NCBI GenBank assembly: GCA_015487405.1
Contig: WFPV01000074.1
Location: forward strand, 1 to 15,273
DNA from: Aquifex sp.
Lineage (GTDB): Bacteria; Aquificota; Aquificia; Aquificales; Aquificaceae
Direction: 5' to 3'
DNA: 15,273 nucleotides
A program made the position numbers and the translations under genes. Positions 1 through 6,324 of the stretch are shown here, piece after piece. Position 1 is the first letter of the stretch, and every line of letters starts with the position of its first letter. The notes below the pieces were generated by a model. That model was not told where the DNA came from. It did not search any database and saw nothing but the letters and a program-made list of their open reading frames with translations.

Positions 1-611
1 ATTGTTCCGAGTATAAATGTTATGACATTCAAAGTGTGCCTACACAAAACACTGATACTCCGGAGGGGATTAACGATAAGAAAAACGACGGACAAGTAAC
101 GGACCAGGGATGTTTAGGAACGATTTACATCATGAACGGAAGAGACCTAAGATGCAGACCTCCCGGAACTCAAACGGGATTTTCTAATTGTTGCAAAAAA
201 ACTAAAAGATGGTTCGGACTTGCTAAATGTTCTTCCAATGAGCAACTCCTTGCAAAACTCCGCTCTTGGGGAAAACTTGACGGAAATTGTCATTACGTAG
301 GAAGTTATTGTGCCGAAAAGTGGCTGGGAGTATGTGTTCAGAAAAAGAAAACATACTGCTGTTTTTCCTCTCCCTTAGCAAGAATTATTCACGAATACGG
401 AAGACCTCAACTTGGAATATCCTGGGGAAAACCTGAAAGTCCCAATTGCAGAGGATTTACTCCTGAAGAATTTCAAAAGCTTGACTTTTCAAAGATAGAC
501 TTCAGTGAGTGGATAGAGGAAGAAGTTAAAGCAAATATCACTCCTTCAATTCAAACTTCAATTTCAAACGTTCTTCAAAACGTTCAAAATCAAATGGGAG
601 GTAATAGATGA
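1..611 (+). CDS. traN: TraN-like mating-pair stabilization protein, C-terminal part
   Basis: The reading frame is open from the left edge (codons from position 3 read C-S-E-Y-K-C), so the 5' end is missing and the GTG at 36 is internal. TraN is a large outer-membrane, cysteine-rich protein of F-type conjugation systems that stabilises donor-recipient contact. The visible part has about 13 cysteines, including CC pairs, and the typical TraN C-terminal segments: NGRDLRCRPPG, an NCC pair, a YVGSYC-type segment, a YCCF segment followed by LARII, GRPQLGI, and SPNCRGFTPEEF near residue 140 counted from position 36. The last 60 residues are charged and low in cysteine. The stop overlaps the next start (ATGA), so translation of the two genes is coupled; a strong GGGAGGT lies just before. 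Family assignment is from remembered motifs. Confidence 0.82.
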   Translation, partial: CSEYKCYDIQSVPTQNTDTPEGINDKKNDGQVTDQGCLGTIYIMNGRDLRCRPPGTQTGFSNCCKKTKRWFGLAKCSSNEQLLAKLRSWGKLDGNCHYVGSYCAEKWLGVCVQKKKTYCCFSSPLARIIHEYGRPQLGISWGKPESPNCRGFTPEEFQKLDFSKIDFSEWIEEEVKANITPSIQTSISNVLQNVQNQMGGNR

Positions 612-1195
612 AACTTGAGGGGATTTTCAAAGGGAAAAGGAAAATAGGATCAGAAATACTTTTTGAGAGCATGGACATCCCCTTAAACGGCAAAAAGGAA
701 AGGTTTTTTGAAAGCATAGACGAGGATATAGACTTTGAAATTTTCATGAGGAACTACGAAAAAGCTAAAGATTTGAAAGGATTGAAGTTTTTCAACTTAA
801 AACCTCAAACGCTTGCAAAATACGGAAAGGAAATCCTTTCCGTAATAGACCCGAAAACGGTCCTTGAAATCAGGGAAAGCAATGCGGACGAAAAGGTTAT
901 AAAAAGCATAGTGAAAATAAGGAAAGAAAAACCATTTTTACTTTCACTTGACGACTTCGGAAAAAATTCATCAAACTTTGACAGGATTGAAGCTTTCAAA
1001 CCCGACTTTATAAAGGTTGAAATTCCCCTCTTTTCAAAGAAAAATCTCGTTCTTTTTGTAAGCCTTTTAAAAGTCACATGCACTGCCAAGCTTATAGCGG
1101 AAAAAGTTGAAAATGTGGAGGACTTTAAAACCGCAAAACTTGCAGGGTTTGACCTATGGCAGGGCTACTGCGAAAAGGAGCTATATTCCTTTTAA
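608..1195 (+). CDS. Short EAL-domain protein (c-di-GMP phosphodiesterase-like)
   Basis: This 195-residue protein is almost entirely one compact EAL domain; the family domain is usually about 240 residues. The expected signature positions are present. GSEIL stands for the EAL motif (E16), and NLKPQ carries the asparagine (N63). LEIRE (E87) matches the ExTE segment, LDDFG (D115, D116) the metal-binding DDFG, and IKVE (K136) the IKID lysine. AEKVE (E165) replaces AEGVE, and QGY (Q185) follows. So the metal and catalytic ligands of EAL phosphodiesterases appear kept, while loop 6 after DDFG reads KNSSN instead of the usual TGYSS. There is no sensor, GGDEF or membrane domain. The start overlaps traN (ATGA, with SD GGGAGGT) and the 3' end overlaps the trbC-like gene by 40 bases, so it belongs to the transfer operon. 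It may hydrolyse or only bind c-di-GMP; activity is inferred. Confidence 0.78.
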   Translation: MKLEGIFKGKRKIGSEILFESMDIPLNGKKERFFESIDEDIDFEIFMRNYEKAKDLKGLKFFNLKPQTLAKYGKEILSVIDPKTVLEIRESNADEKVIKSIVKIRKEKPFLLSLDDFGKNSSNFDRIEAFKPDFIKVEIPLFSKKNLVLFVSLLKVTCTAKLIAEKVENVEDFKTAKLAGFDLWQGYCEKELYSF

Positions 1196-1755
1196 TTTCT
1201 TTGAGTTTTGCTTTTCAGGAAAAAGAAGTCCAAAAATGGCTTGAAAAGCTAAAGGGAGTAAAAGAGCAAACTCAAGAAAGAGCTAAAGAATTTGAAAAGG
1301 AAGCAAAAAAGCTAAAGGAAATTACACACAAAAGAGCTAAAGAGTATGAACTGAAATACGAAAATGGCAAGCTGACCGTCAAGAAAAGAAACCTTAAAAC
1401 CGTAAATACGGAAGGAAGGATTTACATATTTATGTCCTCTTCTATTCCCAAACAGGTATGGTATTCATACGTTCAGCAAATTGTGGATTTGAAGCTAAAT
1501 GCGGTGTTAGTCTTGAGAGGTTGCATAGGAGGATGCAAATACATAAAGCCTACGCTTGAATTCATTCATGACGTTCTGACGCTCGGAGGGAAACAGAAAG
1601 AAGGAATTCCCGTGCAGATATGGATAGACCCGACGCTTTTCAGGAAGTATAAAGTCAAAGTAGTTCCCTGTGTTGCAATGGAAGGAAAGGAAAAACTATC
1701 CTGTGGGGACTGGAACTTAAAATGGCACTTGGAAAAGTTAAAGGAAGGAAGTTAG
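1156..1755 (+). CDS. trbC: TrbC-like F-type pilus assembly protein
   Basis: A 199-residue exported protein. Residues 1-20 form a signal peptide (MAGLLRKG followed by a hydrophobic core). Residues 21-80 are a lysine/glutamate-rich helical or coiled-coil stretch. From about residue 88 comes a TrbC-type thioredoxin-like fold: IYIFMSSSIP, then a VLVLRGC segment with a CIGGC pair, IPVQIWIDPTLFRKYKV and VVPCVA. The pattern 'SxSxP ... LRG ... IDPxLF..Y.V..VP' is the hallmark of type-F TrbC proteins, periplasmic factors for pilus assembly; cysteines at CIGGC and VPC suggest redox-active or structural disulfides. I keep the start at 1156 because it supplies the signal peptide, although it overlaps the EAL gene by 40 bases and its ribosome site is weak. 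The stop overlaps the convergent gene by 4 bases. Confidence 0.78.
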   Translation: MAGLLRKGAIFLLISLSFAFQEKEVQKWLEKLKGVKEQTQERAKEFEKEAKKLKEITHKRAKEYELKYENGKLTVKKRNLKTVNTEGRIYIFMSSSIPKQVWYSYVQQIVDLKLNAVLVLRGCIGGCKYIKPTLEFIHDVLTLGGKQKEGIPVQIWIDPTLFRKYKVKVVPCVAMEGKEKLSCGDWNLKWHLEKLKEGS

Positions 1756-2396
1756 GAACGCTTCAGGAGTTCTATAATTTTGCTTGCCTGTTCAAAGTTA
1801 AGCTCGTCTATCTTCCCGTATTTCTTTTCAAACTCCGCTTCATCAATTCCCTTTTTCTTGAGCAAGTCCCTAATGTAAGCCCTTTGCTTTTCCGTTGAAG
1901 GTTTGTTGAGTTCTTCCTTTTCCTCGTCTATGAACATATCTGAAAGTCCCGTAAGCTGAATTACTCCATAAACCCAAGCACGCTTGAACGCCATAGCCAA
2001 GAGCATGTCAAGAGACCAGTTTTTAGCTTTCGCTTCGTCCTTTGAAGCTATCCTTGAAGAGATTACTTCTTTGTTTCCCAAAAGCTTTGACCTGAGCCTT
2101 AAAGTCACCTTGTAGCCTATTATGTTTCCCTGTCCGTCCCTTATTTCTTCGTCTTTCCTTTCAACAACTTCTATTCCCGTAAGGTATGCAAGCTGGTCAG
2201 CTCCCGCTTTTAGGAGTATATCCTGCTTTGCACCCTTGAAAGGTTTGTCATAGTGAACTCCTTTTTTAAGCTTCTTCTTAATCTCTTTTTTCGTTCTCTG
2301 AAGTATCTCAAGACCGTCAGAAATCCTTGAAAGAACTTCTTGATAGTCGTTGACGCTCAGAAGACCTTGATTTTCCCTAACGTGAACGAGTTCCAT
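1752..2396 (-). CDS. Phage/plasmid-type DNA-metabolism protein, function uncertain
   Basis: A 214-residue soluble protein. The ATG at 2396 is the start because an AGGAGGTGAG ribosome site (2401-2410) and a sigma-70 promoter lie directly upstream; a longer in-frame version reaching 2459 would begin upstream of that promoter. The N-terminal 45 residues are a charged helix. The middle (about 45-157) carries KGVHYDKP, LLKAGADQLAYLTGIEV and AMAFKRAWVYGVIQLTGLSDMF, a pattern I associate with proteins of phage and plasmid DNA-recombination clusters. The last 45 residues (STEKQRAYIRDLLKKKGI and following) resemble the small C-terminal helical domain found on several phage recombination proteins. A single-strand-annealing or DNA-binding role is possible but unproven. 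Transcribed against the transfer genes, from its own promoter inside the element. Confidence 0.6.
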   Translation of the reverse strand: MELVHVRENQGLLSVNDYQEVLSRISDGLEILQRTKKEIKKKLKKGVHYDKPFKGAKQDILLKAGADQLAYLTGIEVVERKDEEIRDGQGNIIGYKVTLRLRSKLLGNKEVISSRIASKDEAKAKNWSLDMLLAMAFKRAWVYGVIQLTGLSDMFIDEEKEELNKPSTEKQRAYIRDLLKKKGIDEAEFEKKYGKIDELNFEQASKIIELLKRS

Positions 2397-2417
2397 CTCT
2401 CTCACCTCCTGAGATTG

Positions 2418-2446
2418 AATATAACATATGTATATGATTTTGTCAA
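2418..2446 (-). promoter_or_regulatory. Sigma-70 promoter with palindromic spacer
   Basis: On the minus strand a perfect -35 TTGACA (2441-2446) is followed after 17 bases by a -10 TATATT (2418-2423). It drives the gene starting at 2396 with a leader of roughly 15 bases containing AGGAGGTGAG. The spacer includes the 8-base palindrome ACATATGT within an A/T-only alternating run, a plausible repressor site; no repressor gene is visible nearby. Confidence 0.72.
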
Positions 2447-2614
2447 GATACTGATACAACTTTTCAGAAATTTTCCGAAAAACTGCCGAAATGGAGTTTA
2501 GGAAATGGTTTTGAATCCTTTGAAAAATTGTTGCAATACGTATTTATGGATTTACGTAGAATTTGGGAAATATTTACTTTGACAAAATTGGATATTTGAT
2601 ATTTGTGTAACAAG

Positions 2615-2664
2615 TCGCCCTTACAAGGCGGAGGTCGCGGGTTCAAGTCCCTCCCCGCCTACCA
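2615..2664 (+). pseudogene. tRNA-Val(UAC) 3' half: attachment-site duplicate
   Basis: The sequence folds as the 3' half of a tRNA. The anticodon stem is 2615-2619 with 2627-2631 (TCGCC/GGCGG). The 7-base loop 2620-2626 carries anticodon TAC at 2622-2624. The variable region is 2632-2636 and the T arm 2637-2653 has loop TTCAAGT. The acceptor 3' strand is 2654-2660, the discriminator is A and an encoded CCA ends at 2664. The matching acceptor 5' strand (AGGCGGG) and the D arm are absent; upstream is A+T-rich DNA. The T stem has one C-T mismatch (2638 with 2652), suggesting drift or a non-functional copy. The break at the edge of the anticodon stem is where tyrosine integrases that use tRNA genes typically recombine, so this is best read as the distal att site of the element to the left. 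Confidence 0.8.
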
Positions 2665-2674
2665 TTTAAATAAC

Positions 2675-2782
2675 ATGAAAAATCCTGAACTCGCTGCGGT
2701 AGCTTTAACAACCGCCATACTATCCTTGGTGATAGTTTTTATAGCTTTACGTCTAGAGAAAAAAGAACGTTCCCCTCACTGA
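2675..2782 (+). CDS. Possible 35-residue single-span membrane peptide
   Basis: An ATG ten bases after the tRNA fragment opens a short frame: a polar start (MKNPE), about 21 hydrophobic residues, and a charged tail (RLEKKERSPH). The hydrophobic stretch with positive residues after it is what a small single-pass membrane protein looks like. Against it: there is no Shine-Dalgarno sequence, and I do not recognise the peptide as a known family. It ends four bases before the stop of the convergent FlhB-like gene, so it fills the gap exactly. It could be a real small protein or chance. Confidence 0.35.
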   Translation: MKNPELAAVALTTAILSLVIVFIALRLEKKERSPH

Positions 2783-2786
2783 GTTC

Positions 2787-3050
2787 TCATTCCTCCAGTT
2801 TCCTAATAACGTATGCGAGAATCTCAGCTACGGCTTCGTAGAGATGCGGAGGAATTTGTTCGTAAAGGTCTAGCTTTATCAAGGCGTTTACCAAAGGCTC
2901 GTTTTCCACAATAGGTATATTGTTTTCTTTAGCCAATCTTATAATTTCATGAGCAATATCCTCTTTTCCTTTTGCAACTAAAACAGGTGCTTCGTCCTGG
3001 GAAGGGTTATACCTTAAGGCTACAGCCTTCTTTTTATCCTCTTGTCTCAC
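2787..3050 (-). CDS. Stand-alone FlhB C-terminal-domain homologue
   Basis: An 87-residue protein matching only the cytoplasmic C-terminal domain of FlhB/YscU export-switch proteins: AVALRYN near residue 9, APVLVAKG at 21-28, IPIVENEPL at 45-53, then IPPHLYEAVAEILAYV. The membrane part of FlhB is absent, and so is the NPTH self-cleavage motif, which in FlhB lies just before the AVALKY segment. The family includes small FlhB-like proteins such as B. subtilis YlqH, whose function is unsettled. The GTG start overlaps the stop of the FliK-like gene (GTGA), so the two are translationally coupled. The pairing of an export-switch domain with a FliK-like protein mirrors the FlhB-FliK interaction that switches flagellar export specificity; whether this pair acts on flagella is inferred. 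Confidence 0.82.
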   Translation of the reverse strand: MRQEDKKKAVALRYNPSQDEAPVLVAKGKEDIAHEIIRLAKENNIPIVENEPLVNALIKLDLYEQIPPHLYEAVAEILAYVIRKLEE

Positions 3051-3949
3051 ACTCTTAAATTTAATATCTTGCTTCCCGCAAGCTCCATTAAAAATATTTT
3101 TCTAAGTTCGGAAGGTTGTACTACCTTCTTTTCCACTCCAATTATGGGAACACCGGTACTCAAATTTTCTAAGTTTCCCAGCTTCATCAGTAATTCTGGA
3201 GAACTGCTAAGAATCTTCAGCTTTAGGAAGCTACCATCCTTTGGGGCTCTCACTTCAAGAAGAAGAACATCCTCCTCCAAAGAAATCTCTACTAAGAATT
3301 TGAAACCCTCCCGGGTCCTTTTCAAGATAAGTTTTACCTTTCCATCCTTACCGATTGGTAAAAATAACTTATTGCTCCCCTGCTCGAGACTGAAAGTTTG
3401 AAGTAGTGTGATAAGTTCCAAGGTTCCGTTATCTTTCCCTACAATTGCTTTGTACTTCAGGTCACTGGAAAGCTCATCAAAGTTCCTCTCAAGAACCGCT
3501 TTAAGGAGCTTCCTTTCGTAAAACAATCCCGAGTTTTTAAAACCTTCAAAACTTTTTATCTGGTTAAAAGGAAACCCTTTTAAATTAATTAAGTTTTTTA
3601 AAATACCTGCGGTGGCTTTTAAAAGTTTTTTAGAGGCGATTATTTTAAGGACGTAAGGATTTTTATTTATAAGTTGAAGAACCACCTCTTCTCCTTCGTT
3701 AAGCCCCGGTGCAACAGCGTTCTTAACAAGAACTTCCTCACCAGAATCCAAGCCAAGTATCACGTAATCTCCACCCGTTTTAATTACCCTTGCCCTTATT
3801 TTCTGATTCAGAAGCATTCCCTTTAAGACCTCAGGTATTCGCGAGGTCAGCTTTAGTGCAAGCTCGCGGGTTTTTTGAAGAGTCTCACGCTCTAAGTTAC
3901 CCGGTAGGGCTTCATGTAAAAAGACTCCCTCAATCCGTCTTAGTTCCAC
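3047..3949 (-). CDS. FliK-like (hook-length-control-type) protein
   Basis: A 300-residue soluble protein with no signal peptide. Residues about 43-105 form a beta-rich segment (ARVIKTGGDYVILGLDSGEE... EGEEVVLQLI), and residues about 175-290 look like the FliK C-terminal domain: repeated beta strands with LFLPIGKDGKVKLILKR, LLLEVRAPKDGSFLKLKIL, then LLMKLGNLENLSTG. The proline/serine-rich ruler region of true FliK is missing. It begins with GTG at 3949 and has no clear ribosome site; no better start is visible. The stop overlaps the FlhB-domain gene by 4 bases. The assignment rests on the fold-like pattern plus this neighbour and is moderate; YlqG-type proteins next to YlqH are the nearest known arrangement. 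Confidence 0.55.
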   Translation of the reverse strand: MELRRIEGVFLHEALPGNLERETLQKTRELALKLTSRIPEVLKGMLLNQKIRARVIKTGGDYVILGLDSGEEVLVKNAVAPGLNEGEEVVLQLINKNPYVLKIIASKKLLKATAGILKNLINLKGFPFNQIKSFEGFKNSGLFYERKLLKAVLERNFDELSSDLKYKAIVGKDNGTLELITLLQTFSLEQGSNKLFLPIGKDGKVKLILKRTREGFKFLVEISLEEDVLLLEVRAPKDGSFLKLKILSSSPELLMKLGNLENLSTGVPIIGVEKKVVQPSELRKIFLMELAGSKILNLRV

Positions 3950-3972
3950 GCTTAAGGTAGAATTTAACCATT

Positions 3973-4197
3973 ATGAACGAAATCGGAAAACTTCTCATAT
4001 TTATGGGACTCATACTTGTTGTAGTGGGTGCCTTGCTGCTATTGTTCGGGAAGGTTCTTCCCCTTGGAAAACTCCCAGGAGATATATACATAAAGAAGGA
4101 TAACTTTACGGTCTATATCCCGATAACTTCCGCTATTCTTTTGAGCGTTCTACTTACCCTCCTGCTTAACCTCATCTTCCTCCTTTTTAAGCGCTGA
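3973..4197 (+). CDS. DUF2905-family small membrane protein
   Basis: A 74-residue protein with two membrane spans (about 7-28 and 48-71) joined by a short loop containing LGKLPGDIYIKKDNFTVYIPI. The LGxLPGDI motif followed by a (Y/F)xP(I/V)TS segment is diagnostic for DUF2905. Function is unknown. It is divergent from the FliK-like gene with a gap of only 23 bases, and its last 48 bases overlap the 3' end of nusB on the other strand. AAGGTAG, 13 bases before the ATG, is a weak ribosome site. Confidence 0.8.
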   Translation: MNEIGKLLIFMGLILVVVGALLLLFGKVLPLGKLPGDIYIKKDNFTVYIPITSAILLSVLLTLLLNLIFLLFKR

Positions 4198-4599
4198 TTT
4201 GTTTCTGTAAATCGCTGAAAGGACTCCATTTACAAACTTTGCAGACTTTTCGTCCGCATACTTTTTCACAATGTCTAAGATATCTATGAAAACTCTACCG
4301 GGGTCCGGTGGATTGAGGTAAAGAAGCTCTGCAACTCCGAGTCTGAGAGCGTTTCTTTCTACGTATCCAAGCCTGTCAAAGCTCCAGCCTTTTAGAAATT
4401 CTTCAATGGTTGCGTCTATTTCAGGGAGGTTCTTTTGGACAGCTTCAAGGAGTCTTTGGGAGTAGCTTCTCACTATCTCCTTGCTTATCCTTCTTTCCTT
4501 TACAAACTCCTCATAAATTTCCTTCGGGTTTTCTCCCCTCAAATCCCAGGCGTATAGCGTCAAGAAGGCAAGTTCTCTCGCTTTTTTTCTGTGTCTCAT
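4150..4599 (-). CDS. nusB: Transcription antitermination factor NusB
   Basis: A 149-residue, all-helical NusB. It begins MRHRKKARELAFLTLYAWDL, the usual arginine-rich boxA-RNA-binding start. It then shows the family landmarks ID(A/E)xIxxxLKGWSFDRLGYVERNALRLGVAELLYL and ADEKSAKFVNGVLSAIYR near the C terminus. With ribosomal protein S10 it binds boxA RNA and supports antitermination and rRNA maturation. The ATG overlaps the ribH stop (ATGA), a common ribH-nusB arrangement. The C-terminal tail after residue 133 is lysine/glutamate-rich and extends past the conserved core, overlapping the convergent DUF2905 gene. The sequence closely matches my memory of the A. aeolicus protein. Confidence 0.95.
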   Translation of the reverse strand: MRHRKKARELAFLTLYAWDLRGENPKEIYEEFVKERRISKEIVRSYSQRLLEAVQKNLPEIDATIEEFLKGWSFDRLGYVERNALRLGVAELLYLNPPDPGRVFIDILDIVKKYADEKSAKFVNGVLSAIYRNKSALKKEEDEVKQEGK

Positions 4600-5060
4600 C
4601 TCAGATGTTTAAATAAGTTTGCCATCTCTATAGCAGATAAAGCCGCTTCCCAGCCTTTGTTTCCGTGTTTCGTTCCCGCTCTCTCTATAGCCTGCTCCAA
4701 GGTATCCGCAGTTATAACACCGAAGGTAATAGGTTTTCTGAGCTCTAAAGATAAGTTCGCAAGACCTTTTGATACTTCGGCAGCTATGTAGTCAAAGTGG
4801 GGAGTTTGTCCTCTAATTAGGACTCCGAGGGCGATAACTGCGTCTATGTCATCCCTACGGGCGAGCTCTCCGGCAGCTACGGGGATTTCCCATGAACCGG
4901 GAACCTTTACGTGAATAATATTATCCTCACTTCCCCCATGCCTGAGGATACAATCCACCGCACCCTCCACAAGTCTGTCCACGAGCATGTGGTTAAAACG
5001 TGATGAAACTATACCGAATTTTAAGCCGGAGGCTACCAGTTCTCCTTCGTAAGTTTTCAT
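4596..5060 (-). CDS. ribH: 6,7-dimethyl-8-ribityllumazine synthase
   Basis: A 154-residue lumazine synthase that condenses 5-amino-6-ribitylamino-uracil with dihydroxybutanone phosphate in riboflavin synthesis. Family landmarks: SRFNH (F22), VPGSWEIP at 53-60, GVLIRGQTPHFDYI with catalytic H88, ITFGVITADTLEQAIERAG with R127, and the phosphate-binding TKHGNKG. The Aquifex protein forms a 60-subunit capsid. This sequence keeps the whole C-terminal half of the A. aeolicus protein but, as I remember it, differs in the N-terminal region (for instance MKTYEGELVASGLKFG at the start). It overlaps nusB by 4 bases. The flavin product supplies cofactors such as those of the flavoproteins next door, but no regulatory link is visible. 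Confidence 0.96.
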   Translation of the reverse strand: MKTYEGELVASGLKFGIVSSRFNHMLVDRLVEGAVDCILRHGGSEDNIIHVKVPGSWEIPVAAGELARRDDIDAVIALGVLIRGQTPHFDYIAAEVSKGLANLSLELRKPITFGVITADTLEQAIERAGTKHGNKGWEAALSAIEMANLFKHLR

Positions 5061-5108
5061 AGTGGTATTAATTTTACAGGAGAAGGGAAATAATTAAAAA
5101 AGGAAGAG

Positions 5109-6324
5109 TCAAGAGAAGAGGTCTCTCCAGAGACCCCTCGCCCACTCAAGGTAACGCTTAGCCGTAGAGACTTTCCAAACGTTGTCTTCGTAAATTTTCT
5201 TTTTTTTACTTCCCCTGTTTTAGATTAACCATCGCGTAGCAGATTCCCTGCTGGACGATTTCTCCCTCCTAGGTTTTTCCCTTCAGTCTGCCTGCGAGGA
5301 CTTTTGCCACAACTTTTCCCTCCGAGTGTGCGGCGTAGCCACTCTTTGGAAGGTAGGTTTCACAGCTGTCCCCTATAACGAAGACGTTCTTAAACTTTGT
5401 TTCGTAGGTTAAAGGATTAACGGTGACCCACTTCTGTCCCTTTTCTAAGAGTCCTATCTTTTCAAGGAGTTTGAGAGCTCTCATAGGAGGAATAAAGTTT
5501 GCCATATCAAACTTTATTTTTCCCTGAGTGGTTTTAACTTCCTTATTTTTTAGGTCTATTTCTAAAACTTTTGTTTGAGTCAAGTAAGTAGATTTATCCT
5601 TGTAAAGGTTCTTGTAAGCCTCTAAGAATCCCTTTTGTCATTACGGGAGGATAGGCGTTTTCGTCTATGAAGTATAGCTCTAAGTTTAAGCCCTCACGCT
5701 CCGCGTAAGATAGCAGGAGTGCCGCCCTTTCGTAAGGTGCTGGAGGACACCTAAAGGGCATTTTAGGAACCGTTATAACGAGTCTGTGTCCTTCAAAGGC
5801 TTCAAGCATTCGCTTTAGGTAGAGGTGTTCGCTTCCCAGTCTAAAGGCGGAGGGATAGCTCCAGAAAGCTTCTTTGAGAGCAGGATTCTCCTCGTAGTCG
5901 TATTCAATGCCCGGGGAGAGAACCAAGTAATCGTATTTAATTCTCCCCGTAGAAGTTATTACTTCTTTCTTATGGAAGTCAATATCAACCACGAGGTCGT
6001 TAATGAACTTAAGGCCATACTTTACTACGAGCGTGTTGTAGAGAAAGCATAACTCGCCGTAAGGTATTAAATCAACTAAAAAGTGATTACTAATGGGCAG
6101 GAAACGAAGAGTTGGTTTTTCTCAATGAAAACAACCTCCGCGTCGGGATAGAGTTTTTTACGTATTTAGCAACGGTGACCTCCGTATCCTCCCACCACCG
6201 CTACTCTGTTACTCCTCGTTTCTCCCATTATCTCACCGAGAGATGTGTAAACCGATAAAAGTCTAAAGGCTGCAGCTCCTGCTATTAGCTCCCTTCTGTT
6301 AACAGAAAATGATTTCTTTTGCAT
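5109..6324 (-). pseudogene. Broken second copy of FccB/SoxF-type flavoprotein
   Basis: Reading across frames gives a full-length relative of the intact flavoprotein at 7025-8335. It has a Tat-like start at 6324 (MQKKSFSVNRRELIAGAAAF), a GGYGG FAD loop, SCPL-SNHFL, YDYLVLSPGIEYDY, FRCPPAPYERAALL, VFVIGDSCETYLPKSGYAAHSEGK, a GICYAMV cysteine site, and the end YLEWARGLWRDLFS. It is interrupted at least six times: frameshifts near 6180, in an A-run at 6154-6159, near 6090 and near 5630; an in-frame TAG at 5269-5271; and a TAA at 5206-5208 in an A-run after which the frame changes. The two longest open pieces are 5594-5992 and 5269-5583. The start overlaps the Rieske gene by 26 bases and has GGAGGAG just before it, so it was once the third gene of this operon. 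Cysteine positions and codon pattern remain legible, so the decay looks recent. Confidence 0.88.

Larger units (their letters stand above)
1..2664. mobile_element. Right end of an integrative conjugative-type element
   Basis: The stretch holds F-type conjugation genes (traN-like, trbC-like), an EAL gene between them and a phage/plasmid-type gene facing them. It ends in a truncated tRNA-Val 3' half on the plus strand. Genes to the right are ordinary chromosomal ones. When an element integrates into the 3' part of a tRNA gene, the intact tRNA remains at one end and a 3' fragment is duplicated at the other. The orientation of this fragment puts the element on its left, where the conjugation genes are. 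The left end, integrase, relaxase and the rest of the transfer genes are outside the window, so whether it is a complete element or a remnant cannot be judged. The stretch between about 2447 and 2614 is visibly A+T-rich and has no convincing gene. Confidence 0.7.

Noticed and set aside
2579..2607. TTGACA at 2579-2584 on the plus strand as a promoter, perhaps for the tRNA
   Set aside because: No acceptable -10 box occurs at 16-18 bases, and the tRNA has no 5' half to transcribe.
2464..2646. Minus-strand 60-residue open frame
   Set aside because: It runs antisense across the tRNA fragment and A+T-rich DNA, upstream of the promoter of the gene at 2396; composition is not protein-like.
2787..3050. 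True FlhB export switch, truncated by mutation
   Set aside because: It has its own start overlapping the upstream gene and a family of natural stand-alone FlhB-domain proteins exists; no membrane-domain remnant is seen upstream.
5120..5135. GGTCTCT-CC-AGAGACC hairpin as terminator of the fccB operon
   Set aside because: The stem lies in the codons of the conserved LWRDLF end of the pseudogene, and the nearest T-run on the minus strand is more than 20 bases further on.
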